The notes under the pieces: model-generated | Databases searched by the model: none | Told to the model about the DNA's origin: nothing | Seen by the model: the letters and a program-made list of their open reading frames with translations, nothing else | Translations under genes and position numbers: made by a program | Assembly: GCF_003025035.1 (NCBI RefSeq) | Contig: NZ_PYJN01000022.1 | Location: 310,001-374,000, forward strand | Direction: 5' to 3' | From: Rhizobium sp. SEMIA4064 | Lineage (GTDB): Bacteria > Pseudomonadota > Alphaproteobacteria > Rhizobiales > Rhizobiaceae | DNA: 64,000 nt | Shown here: positions 7,989 through 17,013 of the stretch, one piece after another | Position numbering within the stretch: position 1 is the first letter of the stretch | Layout: each line of letters opens with the position of its first letter

Positions 7989-9284
7989 TCACCCTCTCTT
8001 CAGCTTCGTTTTCCCTTCTTCCACCAGCTTTTGTGCGGCTTCCGCAACTGTGATCTTGCCGAAAGCGAGCTGATCGGCGACCGGCCGCATGACGTTCTGG
8101 TCGAATTCTTGGGAGCCAACCGGTGCCGGCACGGGATAGGTGCCAACCTGATCCTTCAACAGCTCGACATATTTCACCGTCTGCTGCTCGACCGGATTGA
8201 GCGTTGGCAGGATGGCGGCGCGAACGGCCGGTGACATCGGCACACCGCGCTCGACGCCGAGGATCTTGCCGGCTTCGAGATCGTTGACGAAGAAATTGAT
8301 GAATTTCGCGGCCGCTTCCCCGTTCTTGCTAGAGGAGCCTACGCTCCAGATCAGGGCTGGACGATAGTAATGGCCGGAAGGGCCATCCTTCTTTTCGCGC
8401 GGCAGCATAGTCACAGCGAGCTTGCTCTTGACGACAAGCTGATAGCCGACAAGCTGGTTGGAATAAGCCATGCCGATGGCCGATTTGCCGAGCGCCAGGC
8501 AGTTGCTCTCGATGACATTCTGATCGAGCGTCTGAACATCGGGCGACACCGTGCCGCCGCGCTGACGCAGGTCTTCCCAATAGGAATACCATTCCTTGGC
8601 ATCGTCGACGGTGAAGCCGAGACCGCCCTCGTCCGTATAAAGGCTTTTACCGCGCTGGCGCAGCCAGACATCGAGGACGTAATTATAGCGCGCGCCATAA
8701 GGCCCGCCCCAATAGCCGCGCTTGCCGGCTGCCTTCGTCATTTCGACGGTGAGGTCGGCATATTCCGCCCAGGTCGTGGTCGGACCGGGCGGCGTCAAGC
8801 CAGCCTTCTTGAAGGCGTCCTCATCATAAAACATCGCGAAGGAGTTAAGCCCGAGGCCGATACCGTAGAGCTTGCTGTCGACCGTCGTCAGCTTCAGCAC
8901 GTCCTTGCCGAAACTGTCGACATTCAACGTTGAAGGCACGAACTGATCGAGCGGCATGCAGGCGCCACGCTTCGAATAATCCGAGATCGTGCTCGGCTCG
9001 AGCTGGAAGACATCCGCGATGCTCTGGCTCGCCATTCCCGTTGCGAGCTTGGCCCAATAGCCGTCACCGCTGATGCTCTCGCCGACGACGGAAATATCCG
9101 GGTTTTTGCTGTGGAATAGCTCGGCGACGGCGACCGTTCGCTTGCCGCGATCGGGCGAGCCCCACCACATCGCCCGCAATTGCGTCGAGTCGGCGAAAGC
9201 AGGCAACGATCCGCCAGCCCCGAAAGCGAGACCTGCGGCGGCTCCAGCAGTTCCAATCATGAATGAACGGCGATTCATCCGCAT
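7989..9284 (-). CDS. Orphan extracellular sugar-binding protein (ABC, family 1)
   Basis: A 431-residue periplasmic binding protein for a CUT1-type ABC importer. The start at 9284 (MRMNRRSFMIGTAGAAAG) has GGAGG six bases upstream; the frame is open 44 codons further but without family sequence. NRRSFM resembles a twin-arginine export signal, with cleavage near AFA. It is clearly paralogous to the binding protein at 19433-20716: both have a (L/M)R-x-(M/L)WWGS motif after the signal, a YW-(A/T)-(K/R)LAT segment and a KILGVERGVP segment. No permease or ATPase genes adjoin it, so it may share the membrane complex encoded about 11 kb downstream. It is divergent from a LacI regulator. Confidence 0.85.
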   Translation of the reverse strand: MRMNRRSFMIGTAGAAAGLAFGAGGSLPAFADSTQLRAMWWGSPDRGKRTVAVAELFHSKNPDISVVGESISGDGYWAKLATGMASQSIADVFQLEPSTISDYSKRGACMPLDQFVPSTLNVDSFGKDVLKLTTVDSKLYGIGLGLNSFAMFYDEDAFKKAGLTPPGPTTTWAEYADLTVEMTKAAGKRGYWGGPYGARYNYVLDVWLRQRGKSLYTDEGGLGFTVDDAKEWYSYWEDLRQRGGTVSPDVQTLDQNVIESNCLALGKSAIGMAYSNQLVGYQLVVKSKLAVTMLPREKKDGPSGHYYRPALIWSVGSSSKNGEAAAKFINFFVNDLEAGKILGVERGVPMSPAVRAAILPTLNPVEQQTVKYVELLKDQVGTYPVPAPVGSQEFDQNVMRPVADQLAFGKITVAEAAQKLVEEGKTKLKRG

Positions 9285-9376
9285 GAGATTCCTCCTTCTC
9301 TTGCGATGCCTATGGCGCGTTATCCGCGACGACCTCCCGACGCCTTGTGCGGACAAATTCAACGGGAGGATATGCA

Positions 9377-9396
9377 ATTGCATTGCGTAATGCAAT
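9377..9396. promoter_or_regulatory. LacI-type operator palindrome between binding protein and regulator
   Basis: ATTGCATT-GCGT-AATGCAAT is an 8-bp perfect inverted repeat around a 4-base core containing the central CG typical of LacI/GalR-family operators. It lies 93 bases upstream of the binding-protein gene (minus strand) and 50 bases upstream of the regulator (plus strand), so one bound dimer could control both. A second shorter palindrome, GCAAATTTGC (9413-9422), lies closer to the regulator start and may be an auxiliary site. Assignment to the adjacent regulator is inference from position. Confidence 0.65.
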
Positions 9397-9445
9397 AAAT
9401 AATCTTTTTCTTGCAAATTTGCATAACTTGCGGAACTATTGCTGC

Positions 9446-10468
9446 ATGAATGAGGTTCGATCCAAACGTGTCAGGCAAGCCGATATTGCCATCAGGGCAG
9501 GCGTCTCCGTTTCCACAGTGTCGCGGGTGCTCACCAATGAGCCCGGAATCAGCGAAGCGATCCGCCAGCACATCTTCAAGGTGGCGAGTGACCTCGGCTA
9601 CGCGGTGAAGCAGGCTGCGGAAACTGTGCCGGCTGCGCTCGCGCTGATCGCCAGCGACAGCGCGACGGGCGGCCTGAGCGTCTTCTATGAGGGCATTGTC
9701 GAGGGCCTGCGCGCCGGCGCAGCCGAACGCGGCATGCCTTTCGACATTCGTCTCATCCGCGAAGCGAGGACAGTGCCCGATCATATCAGGGAATATCTGC
9801 AGGCTGCCGGTGCCCAGGGGCTTTTCCTCGTCGGCATCGATCCTTCCGATGAGTTGCGCATCTGGCTGGAGGACAGCAGCACGCCGGTCGTGCTCGTCAA
9901 CGGCACCGATTCAAGACTGCGCTTCGATGGCGTCTCGCCATCGAATTTTTTCGGCGCCTATGCGGCGACGCGGCGCCTGATCGACGCCGGCCATCGCCGC
10001 ATCCTGCATCTGACCGGCTCGCATCGCCAGACGATTCTCGAGCGCATCCGCGGCTTCGAGGCGGCGATTGCTTCCGTCGAGGGCTGTGAAGGCCGCATCG
10101 TGCCGTTGACGTTCCGAGGCAGCGCCAGCGCGGAGGCCCACGCCGTCACGGTCGCCGCCCTTGCCGAGGATCGCAGCTTTACCGCCGCCTTCTGCATGAA
10201 CGATTTCGTCGCGGTCGGCGTGCTGGAAGCGGTGATGGAAATGGGTCTGCGCGTGCCGGACGATTTCGCCATCGTCGGCTTCGACGATCTGCCTTGTGCA
10301 CTGATGACCAATCCGCGCCTCGCCACCATGCGCGTCGACCGCGCTGCTATCGGACGCGAAGCCATCGGCCTGATGACCGCCCGCTTCCGCGACCGCGAGG
10401 CGCCTGCGCGCCAAGTTTGCCATGCCGTCGTTCCCGTTCCCGGCGGCACCCTCCCGCCCGAAACCTGA
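9446..10468 (+). CDS. LacI-family transcriptional regulator
   Basis: A 340-residue repressor. The N-terminal helix-turn-helix reads RQADIAIRAGVSVSTVSRVL (residues 9-28) with the hinge region near 45-65, followed by a periplasmic-binding-protein-like ligand domain (VGIDPSDE, VGFDDLPCALMTNPRLATMR). I chose ATG 9446 (MNEVRSKR) because the open frame upstream runs through the operator region. It heads a co-directional cluster with the DUF2264 and dehydrogenase genes (gap 42 bases) and is divergent from the orphan sugar-binding protein, so it probably senses a sugar or sugar acid handled by these products. The ligand is unknown. Confidence 0.9.
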   Translation: MNEVRSKRVRQADIAIRAGVSVSTVSRVLTNEPGISEAIRQHIFKVASDLGYAVKQAAETVPAALALIASDSATGGLSVFYEGIVEGLRAGAAERGMPFDIRLIREARTVPDHIREYLQAAGAQGLFLVGIDPSDELRIWLEDSSTPVVLVNGTDSRLRFDGVSPSNFFGAYAATRRLIDAGHRRILHLTGSHRQTILERIRGFEAAIASVEGCEGRIVPLTFRGSASAEAHAVTVAALAEDRSFTAAFCMNDFVAVGVLEAVMEMGLRVPDDFAIVGFDDLPCALMTNPRLATMRVDRAAIGREAIGLMTARFRDREAPARQVCHAVVPVPGGTLPPET

Positions 10469-10510
10469 GCCCGTATCTTTAGCGGCAACGACCGAAAAAG
10501 AGCCAGACCG

Positions 10511-12367
10511 ATGACCTACGACCCCGCCAGCACCAACCCGCTCGCCGGCAATCCGCTGGAAAACCGCGCTGACATGCGCCGAGCGCTGATCGACCTGTTC
10601 TATCCGCTGCTTCCTTACTTCTCCAAGGGCAATGCCCGGGTCCGTATCGATGCTGCCGGCGCACATTTCGACCGCGCCGCCGCTGATCTCGAAGGTTTCG
10701 CCCGCCCGCTCTGGGGTCTCGCGCCATTCGGCGCCGGCGGTGGCGATTTTGCCCATTGGGGCCGCTATGCCGAAGGGATTGCCAATGGCGTCGATCCCCG
10801 CCATCCGGAATATTGGGGCACCGTCAACGGCCGCGACCAGCGCATGGTCGAACTCGCCGCTCTGGGTTTTGCGCTTGCCTTGGTGCCGGAAAAGATCTGG
10901 GAACCGCTCGATAGCAGAGCCCGCGGCAATCTCATCGCCTATCTCAAGCATGCCCGCACCTTCGACTATGCCGACAACAACTGGAAATTCTTTCGAGTCC
11001 TCGTGGATATCGCCCTCGACCGGCTCGGCGCCGAGTTCGACCGCAGCCTGACGGAGGATTACCTCAGGGAATTGGATGGCTTTTATATCGCCGACGGCTG
11101 GTATCGCGACGGCAATGTCAGGCGCGTCGATCACTACATCCCCTTCGCCATGCATTTCTACGGGCTGATCTATTCCAAACTCGTCGATGACGACCGCGCC
11201 AGGCGCTATCGCGAGCGTGCTATCCTGTTCGCCAAGGATTTCCGCCATTGGTTCGCGCCCGACGGCGCCACCGTGCCCTTCGGCCGCAGCCTGACCTATC
11301 GCTTCGCCTGCGCCGGCTTCTGGTCGGCATTGGCCTTCGCCGATGTCGAGGCCCTGCCCTGGGGCGAGATCAAGGGCCTTTGCCTGCGCCACCTGCGCTG
11401 GTGGGCTGATAAGCCGATCGCCAATCGCGACGGAACGCTGCCGATCGGCTATGGCTATCCCAATCTTCTGATGTCGGAAAACTACAATTCCGCCGGCTCC
11501 CCCTATTGGGCCTTCAAGGCTTTCCTGCCGCTGGCACTCCCCGAGACGCATCCCTTTTGGACAGCCGAGGAAAAGCCGCATGTCGCCGAGCCGGCAATCG
11601 TGCCGCTCAAGCACCCCGGCATGGTGATGATGCATGGCAAAGCCGATGTCGTGGCACTGTCTTCCGGCCAGGAAAACCTGCAGATGCGCTTCGGGTCGGA
11701 AAAATACGCCAAATTCGCCTATTCCGCCCGCTACGGCTTCAGCGTCGAAAGCGACGAGCGCGCCTTTGCCGGCGGCGCCTTCGACAACATGCTCGCCTTC
11801 AGTGACGATGGTATTCACTACCGCGTCCGCGAGACCAATCAGGAAGCGAAGCTCGCCGGCAACACACTTTACGCCAGGTGGTCGCCCTGGTCCGATGTCA
11901 CCGTCGAAACCTGGCTGATCCCCGCCGCACCCTGGCATATCCGCCTGCACAAGATCATCACGCCGCGGCCGCTGCAGACTGCCGAAGGTGGTTTTGCCAT
12001 TGCCCGGCGGGATTTCGAGGCCGATACGCTTTCTTCGCAGAAAGGCGCTGCCTATGCCGTCGGTGAGGCGGATTTCAGCGGCATTGTCGATCTCGGCTCG
12101 ACAGCCCCGCGCGACGGGCTGGCGCAGAAAGCGCCACCCAACACCAATCTGATCGTTGCCAAGACGCTGGTGCCGCAACTGCGCGGGACAATTCCATCGG
12201 GCGAGACCATTCTCTTGTCCGCCGTCCTGGCCGAGCACGATCCCGCCGCCGTCTCCGGCGCCTGGACGAAGCCGCCGGCAAGACCCGACCTCGATACCTT
12301 GCGCGCGCTGATCGCCGAAAAGGGCGTCACCATCAGCGCCATCGACGTGCCGGGACGGCTGGCATGA
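10511..12367 (+). CDS. DUF2264 domain protein, probable carbohydrate-active enzyme
   Basis: A 618-residue cytoplasmic protein without signal peptide. The first 380 residues look like an alpha/alpha toroid rich in Trp, Tyr and Asp (WGRYAEGIANGVDPRHPEYWG, NNWKFFRVL, DGWYRDG, YNSAGSPYWAFKAFLPLALP), followed by a beta-rich half. This arrangement is that of DUF2264, a family of (alpha/alpha)6-barrel proteins found in polysaccharide- and sugar-use loci and presumed to be glycosidase- or lyase-like. The catalytic residues cannot be assigned from sequence alone. It is coupled to the downstream dehydrogenase by an ATGA overlap and lies behind a LacI regulator. Confidence 0.8.
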   Translation: MTYDPASTNPLAGNPLENRADMRRALIDLFYPLLPYFSKGNARVRIDAAGAHFDRAAADLEGFARPLWGLAPFGAGGGDFAHWGRYAEGIANGVDPRHPEYWGTVNGRDQRMVELAALGFALALVPEKIWEPLDSRARGNLIAYLKHARTFDYADNNWKFFRVLVDIALDRLGAEFDRSLTEDYLRELDGFYIADGWYRDGNVRRVDHYIPFAMHFYGLIYSKLVDDDRARRYRERAILFAKDFRHWFAPDGATVPFGRSLTYRFACAGFWSALAFADVEALPWGEIKGLCLRHLRWWADKPIANRDGTLPIGYGYPNLLMSENYNSAGSPYWAFKAFLPLALPETHPFWTAEEKPHVAEPAIVPLKHPGMVMMHGKADVVALSSGQENLQMRFGSEKYAKFAYSARYGFSVESDERAFAGGAFDNMLAFSDDGIHYRVRETNQEAKLAGNTLYARWSPWSDVTVETWLIPAAPWHIRLHKIITPRPLQTAEGGFAIARRDFEADTLSSQKGAAYAVGEADFSGIVDLGSTAPRDGLAQKAPPNTNLIVAKTLVPQLRGTIPSGETILLSAVLAEHDPAAVSGAWTKPPARPDLDTLRALIAEKGVTISAIDVPGRLA

Positions 12368-13389
12368 CCCAATCGGCCCCGGACCGCCCCGCCATTGCCT
12401 TCGCCATGCAGCCCACGCGGACGCAGCATGTGCTGACGTCCGAACTGATCCAACGGCTCGACGTGATCGGCCGCGTACTGGACGTCGCGCCAATGGAGCG
12501 CTTCGATGACGGAAGAGCCCGAAAGCTGCTTAGCGAGACGGAGATCCTGATCACCTCTTGGGGCTCACCGCATATCGATGCCGCCGTCTTGGCGCAGGCG
12601 CCGCATCTAAAGCTGGTGGCGCATGCGGCCGGCACCGTGAAAGGCCTGATCGAGGACAGCCTGTTCGCCAGGGGCATAGCAGTGAGCCATGCGGCGCAGG
12701 CCAATGCCTTGCCGGTCGCCGAGTTCACCCTCGCCGCCATCATCTTTGCCGGCAAGCAGGTCTTCCGCTTCCGTGACGTCTATGTCGCCGACCGTCATCG
12801 CGGTCGCACGCAACCGATGCAGAGTGAAGCGATCGGCAACTATCGCCGAACGGTCGGCATCATCGGCGCATCGCGTATCGGCCGGAGAGTGATCGAATTG
12901 CTCGCGCCGTTCGACTATAAGATCCTGCTTTACGATCCGATGGTGGATGAGACGGAAGCACAGCACCTCCGCGTCGAGAAGACCGAGCTCGACGTTCTGA
13001 TGGCGCATGCCGACATCGTCTCGCTGCATGCTCCGTCGCTGCCGGCGACACGGCACATGATCGACGCCCGCCGCCTGTCACTGATGAAGGACGGCGCGAC
13101 CTTCATCAACACGGCACGCGGCGCGCTGGTCGATGAAGCCGCCCTGCTCGCAGCGCTGAAAACCGGCCGCATCGACGCCATCATCGACGTCACCGATCCG
13201 GAAATCCCGGAGGCAAGTTCCGCCTTCTACGACCTGCCGAATGTCTTCCTGACACCGCACATTGCCGGTGCCGTCGGGCTGGAACGCACCCGCCTCGGCG
13301 AGATGGCGGTCGACGAAGTCAGCCGCTTCATCGAGGGCAGGCCATTGCTCTATGAAATCCGCCGCGACGACCTGGCACGCATGGCGTAA
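12364..13389 (+). CDS. D-isomer-specific 2-hydroxyacid dehydrogenase
   Basis: A 341-residue NAD-dependent dehydrogenase of the phosphoglycerate/formate dehydrogenase superfamily. The cofactor domain shows the GxxGxxG-type turn (VGIIGASRIGRRVIE, around residue 165), the VSLHAPSLPATRHM segment, INTARGALVDEAAL with the substrate-binding Arg, the catalytic Glu region (DPEIPEASS) and the catalytic His in LTPHIAG. The substrate is unknown; the operon context (LacI, DUF2264) suggests a sugar-derived 2-hydroxy or 2-keto acid. The start overlaps the preceding stop as ATGA. Confidence 0.88.
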   Translation: MTQSAPDRPAIAFAMQPTRTQHVLTSELIQRLDVIGRVLDVAPMERFDDGRARKLLSETEILITSWGSPHIDAAVLAQAPHLKLVAHAAGTVKGLIEDSLFARGIAVSHAAQANALPVAEFTLAAIIFAGKQVFRFRDVYVADRHRGRTQPMQSEAIGNYRRTVGIIGASRIGRRVIELLAPFDYKILLYDPMVDETEAQHLRVEKTELDVLMAHADIVSLHAPSLPATRHMIDARRLSLMKDGATFINTARGALVDEAALLAALKTGRIDAIIDVTDPEIPEASSAFYDLPNVFLTPHIAGAVGLERTRLGEMAVDEVSRFIEGRPLLYEIRRDDLARMA

Positions 13390-13491
13390 AGCCTCGGAAT
13401 CATCACCAAATCGCCCCATTTCGGCACAGACGGAAAACCCGTTTTTAATCATTCTGGGCTAGCAATCTCTTCAGTGAAGAGGTTGTCAGTT

Positions 13492-14079
13492 ATGCGTACC
13501 CGTATCGTCTCTATCGCCGCGTTGTTGTTGTTTGGAATTTTGGCGGGCTGCGCCACGGCTCCGTCCCATACCCGCAATGTCTGCGCGATCTTCGATCAGC
13601 GCGACGGCTGGTTCAACAACTGGCAGCGCGCCGCCGAACGTACGGAGCGGGAGTACGGCGTGCCGGTGCCGATCCTGATGGCGACGATCTATGCCGAATC
13701 CGGCTTCCAGCCACATGCCCGGCCGCCGCGCCGGAAACTGCTCGGCTTCATTCCCTGGACGCGGCCTTCCAGCGCCTATGGCTATTCCCAGGCCCTCGAC
13801 GGCGCCTGGGATCACTATCAGCGCGACACGGGCCGCTGGGGCGCAAGCCGCACCAACTTCGCCGACGCGATCGAATTCATCGGCTGGTATCACGCCCAGA
13901 GCCATGTGCGAAATGGCATCCCGCTGAACGATCCCTATAATCTTTACCTGGCTTACTATGTCGGCTGGAAGGGCTATCAGCAGGGAGCCTGGCGCGGCAA
14001 TGGCGAACTGCAGCGCACGGCACAGAAGGTCGCCAGCATGTCGGCGCTCTATGCCTCGCAGTTGCGCAATTGCAATTGA
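13492..14079 (+). CDS. Lipoprotein with lytic transglycosylase (SLT) domain
   Basis: A 195-residue predicted lipoprotein: a signal sequence MRTRIVSIAALLLFGILAG ends in the lipobox LAGC, so it should be anchored to a membrane facing the periplasm. The domain carries the transglycosylase hallmark ATIYAESGFQP, with the Glu as probable catalytic acid, followed by AYGYSQALDGAW, corresponding to the family's GlyLeuMet/GSAYG-like motif. It would cleave peptidoglycan glycan strands. I chose ATG 13492 over an upstream GTG at 13474 because AAGAGG lies at the right distance and the signal sequence starts cleanly. It stands alone, convergent with the next gene. Confidence 0.82.
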   Translation: MRTRIVSIAALLLFGILAGCATAPSHTRNVCAIFDQRDGWFNNWQRAAERTEREYGVPVPILMATIYAESGFQPHARPPRRKLLGFIPWTRPSSAYGYSQALDGAWDHYQRDTGRWGASRTNFADAIEFIGWYHAQSHVRNGIPLNDPYNLYLAYYVGWKGYQQGAWRGNGELQRTAQKVASMSALYASQLRNCN

Positions 14080-14100
14080 GCCGCCGCCCGAGATATGCCG

Positions 14101-15363
14101 CTAAGGACGAGCCTCGAGCAGGTTAAGGCCATCATCCTGACCCCAGATATCGGTGATCGATACCTGCTGGCCGGTCCGGCTGCTTTCCAGTGCCGCAATG
14201 CCGCAGAGAACCGAGAGTGCGCCCGCGCGTGAGCCCGCGCGCTGTCTCAGCTCGTCGTTCGGCCCCGACCGCAACAGCATATTGCGCAGCCGGTCGTCGC
14301 CGCCATAGTGGCCGCCCGGGGAATAGGGCACCCAGATGCGCTCGACATCGCCGAAATTCTTCATGACGACGATCTCGTCGGCCGGCGGCGTCGTCCAATG
14401 CTGCTTTTCGTATTGCCGCAACTCGATACGCCCCTTGTGGCCGTTGAAGGCGATATGGTGACCCTCGATCGGCATGTAGGTGTTCAGCGAATAGGAGACG
14501 TTGACGCCGTTGCGATAGCGGATCGAGGCGACCATCGTGTCGGGAATGTCGATGTCCTCGCGGAAGACGCAGGCATCGCGGACATAGCCATCGACCGTCG
14601 AGGGCTCTTCATAGAGGCTTTCAAGCAGCGGCGTGGCGCTGATATCGAGATAATAATCGCATTCGTCCTTATACCGACAGGTGCGACAGCGCTCGCCGCG
14701 GAAAGGGCCTTTGCGGCCGTAATGCTTGAGATCGGCAAAGGCCGACACCGTTTCCGGATCGGAATCGAGATACCAGTTCAGAAGGTCGAAATGATGCGTC
14801 GCCTTGTGGACGAAAAGGCTGCCGGAATTTTCGACAAAGGCGTGCCAACGCCGGAAGTAGTCGGCGCCGTGACTGGTATCGAGATACCAATGAAAATCGA
14901 CCGAAGTCACGTCGCCGATGACGCCGGAATTGATGAGCTCCTTGATCTTCGCCGCTGTCGGCGCGAAGCGATAGTTGAAGGAGACGTCGACCCGCTTGCC
15001 GGTGCGTGCCTCGGCATTGAGAATGCGCTTGATCTTGCCGACCGTCGTCGTCATCGGCTTTTCGCTGATGACATTGGCGCCGGATTCCAGCGCCTTGACG
15101 ATCTGATCGTCATGGGTGGAATCGCGCGTGCAAACGATGACGAGGTCCGGCTTCTCGACCCGCAATAGCTCATCGAAATCGGTATAGACGGGCACGGAGG
15201 CGCCGATATAGTCCAGGGCGCGCCTGGCCCGCATCGCGTTGAGATCGCAGACAGCGACCAGCTCGACCTCATTGCTCCAGCGCTCGACCAGATCCCTGCC
15301 CCACATGGTGGCACCGCGATTGCCCGTGCCGACCAGGGCATAGCGTTTCTTCGATAACGACAT
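14101..15363 (-). CDS. Gfo/Idh/MocA-family oxidoreductase (long form with Cys motif)
   Basis: A 420-residue NAD(P)-dependent dehydrogenase. The Rossmann motif is VGTGNRG at about 11-17, the EKPM motif lies near residue 96, and a substrate-binding THHFDLLNW helix follows at about 205. Around residue 236 it has an inserted CRTCRYKDECDYY segment (C-x2-C-x5-C), seen in a long subset of this family and possibly metal-binding. It is the last gene of a leftward set (TetR, dehydrogenase, MR/MLE enzyme, dehydrogenase). The start at 15363 has GGAGGAG upstream; longer open frame upstream is repeat sequence. Substrates of this family are sugars, inositols and their derivatives. Confidence 0.87.
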   Translation of the reverse strand: MSLSKKRYALVGTGNRGATMWGRDLVERWSNEVELVAVCDLNAMRARRALDYIGASVPVYTDFDELLRVEKPDLVIVCTRDSTHDDQIVKALESGANVISEKPMTTTVGKIKRILNAEARTGKRVDVSFNYRFAPTAAKIKELINSGVIGDVTSVDFHWYLDTSHGADYFRRWHAFVENSGSLFVHKATHHFDLLNWYLDSDPETVSAFADLKHYGRKGPFRGERCRTCRYKDECDYYLDISATPLLESLYEEPSTVDGYVRDACVFREDIDIPDTMVASIRYRNGVNVSYSLNTYMPIEGHHIAFNGHKGRIELRQYEKQHWTTPPADEIVVMKNFGDVERIWVPYSPGGHYGGDDRLRNMLLRSGPNDELRQRAGSRAGALSVLCGIAALESSRTGQQVSITDIWGQDDGLNLLEARP

Positions 15364-15388
15364 GTTTCTCCTCCAGAGTCTGGTTTCT

Positions 15389-15544
15389 CCTTCTCCCCAC
15401 TGGGGAGAAGGTCGCGCGGAACGCGCGGGTTGAGGGGGCGTTGCACCGTAAGACTGCCTTTTCGCGTGCGCTTCAGACGGTCGGCGCTTCGCACCGAGCC
15501 CCCTCATCCGCCCTATCGGGCACCTTCTCCCCAAGGGGAGAAGG
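15389..15544. repeat. RIME-like paired-palindrome element (copy 1)
   Basis: Both ends carry a near-perfect palindrome, CCTTCTCCCC/GGGGAGAAGG, at 15389-15411 (3-base loop) and 15523-15544 (2-base loop). TGAGGGGGC (15430-15438) and GCCCCCTCA form inner arms, so the whole 156 bp is an inverted repeat. This is the look of rhizobial intergenic mosaic elements (RIME). It sits between two genes of one leftward operon, a few bases downstream of the MR/MLE stop codon, so it is transcribed and folds in the mRNA. No transposase is present. Confidence 0.75.
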
Positions 15545-15547
15545 AAT

Positions 15548-16960
15548 TTACGTCTCCATCGCGCTCCAGTCCGGCTCGACGGACGAACCGAGGCCGACCG
15601 CGCTGACGACTGAACCGATGGCGATCTTCCCACCCTCGATCTTCAGCCGTGTCCGCCCGTCGCGAACGGCGTAGAGATCGGAATGAGCCCGCGCGAAGGC
15701 AGCCTGCTCTGCGTCCGGCGCGCCGGCCATGCCGTCGACATAGTGATGGCCGTTGCGCTCGATATGCGTCATGCCGATGAGCGAGGCCAGTGCCAGATCC
15801 TGTTGCACGGCGAGGCCGCCTTGTGTCGTCAAGTCCTCCGCCGACATGAAATAGGGCGTACCATCCTCGGCGCTCCATTTGGCGACGCGCGCCCGGTTCA
15901 GCAGTGAACGATAGAAGCCCTTGCAGGATTTAGAGGAGATGCCGGTATAGCCAAGCCGTCTGGCTGTGACGAAAGCGTTGATATCGGCGTCGGACTCATC
16001 GATCTCCACCGGCTTGAAGGCCGCGAGCGCTCCCACCGGCTTCTCGAAGGCATGTGCGCGGGCGATCGGCTGCTCGACAAACAGGATCGAAGCCGCAAAA
16101 CGGGCCAGCCGCGGCTCGGCCTGGATGCGGGCCAGCAGATCGGCGACCGCCTCGGCGGAGTTGAACTGCTCGTTGCCGTCGAGCGTCACCGAATAGGCCG
16201 ACATCTTGGCATCGATGACATCGGCAATTCGGCAGAGACGATCGATATCGGCATCCGGAACGCCCGATACCTTCACCTTGAAGAAGGTCAGGCCATAGGC
16301 GTCGATCGCCTCTTCGAAACTTTCGGGCAGGCCGTCGTTCAGGCGGTCGGCGGCCAGGATATCGCCCGCCCTGATAGCATCGACCAGGCCGACCGTGTGC
16401 CGCGCCGCAAGGCTTTCGGCCGGCGTCAGGCTCGACAGGAAATTAGGCAAATCGAAGCCTGCGAGATCGGGCGCCGTCGACGCATCGATGCCCGGCCGAT
16501 TGGCCTGGATCGCCCGTGCGACCGTCAGACCTTCCATCCGGCAAAGCGCGTCGAGAACCGCCCGGTTGGCAAGCGCCAGGCCGAAAGACGCGACAAGGCC
16601 ATTCAGCCTCTCGGCCGCGGCCCGCGCGTGATGCGCCGCTTCGACGGCGGCATGCAGCGAAAAAGCGGTTCCCAATCCCGCACCTTTTAGGGCGTCCAGC
16701 GCCAGTGCCAGCGAGCGGCGAAGCTGGTTTTCATTGTCGGCATTGGAAAGCTCGGGCGATTTGTCGAACCATTTCGGCACCATCAGCTCGGCGGCCATGC
16801 CGCTCGCCGAGCCACCCCGGGCGTCTTCGATGCGGACACGCAGAAAAATCTGCCGCGCCTCCCGCAGCGTCGCCGCACCGAAGCGGAAAGGAAGCCGCAA
16901 TGTCACCGGCCGCTCAAAAGTCTCGGCCTCGACAACTCTGATTTTCAATGGGTCGGTCAT
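15548..16960 (-). CDS. Mandelate racemase / muconate lactonizing enzyme family protein
   Basis: A 470-residue enolase-superfamily enzyme, about 100 residues longer than most. The barrel residues can be read in order: Lys228-x-Lys230 (KVK) on strand two, Asp261 (DGNEQF), Glu296 (EQP) and Asp321 or Glu322 (DESD) as the Mg2+ ligands, and Lys344 or Lys347 (SSKSCKG) as the opposite base. The Lys/Lys arrangement is that of the MLE-type subgroup rather than the His-bearing mandelate racemase type. Extra residues lie in the N-terminal capping part (60-130). Such enzymes remove a proton next to a carboxylate (racemisation, dehydration, cycloisomerisation). Its neighbours are sugar dehydrogenases, so a sugar-acid substrate is plausible. 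Confidence 0.85.
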   Translation of the reverse strand: MTDPLKIRVVEAETFERPVTLRLPFRFGAATLREARQIFLRVRIEDARGGSASGMAAELMVPKWFDKSPELSNADNENQLRRSLALALDALKGAGLGTAFSLHAAVEAAHHARAAAERLNGLVASFGLALANRAVLDALCRMEGLTVARAIQANRPGIDASTAPDLAGFDLPNFLSSLTPAESLAARHTVGLVDAIRAGDILAADRLNDGLPESFEEAIDAYGLTFFKVKVSGVPDADIDRLCRIADVIDAKMSAYSVTLDGNEQFNSAEAVADLLARIQAEPRLARFAASILFVEQPIARAHAFEKPVGALAAFKPVEIDESDADINAFVTARRLGYTGISSKSCKGFYRSLLNRARVAKWSAEDGTPYFMSAEDLTTQGGLAVQQDLALASLIGMTHIERNGHHYVDGMAGAPDAEQAAFARAHSDLYAVRDGRTRLKIEGGKIAIGSVVSAVGLGSSVEPDWSAMET

Positions 16961-17013
16961 GGTTTCAGTTGGCTCCGGTAATCGTCAGGCGGGTCTGCCC
17001 ATGCTGCTTCTGC

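Noticed and set aside
9911..12493. An 860-codon open frame on the minus strand opposite the DUF2264 gene
   Set aside because: It is a mirror frame of a GC-rich gene, has no recognisable domain, and its composition (Gly, Ala, Arg, Asp repeats) is that of an antisense frame.
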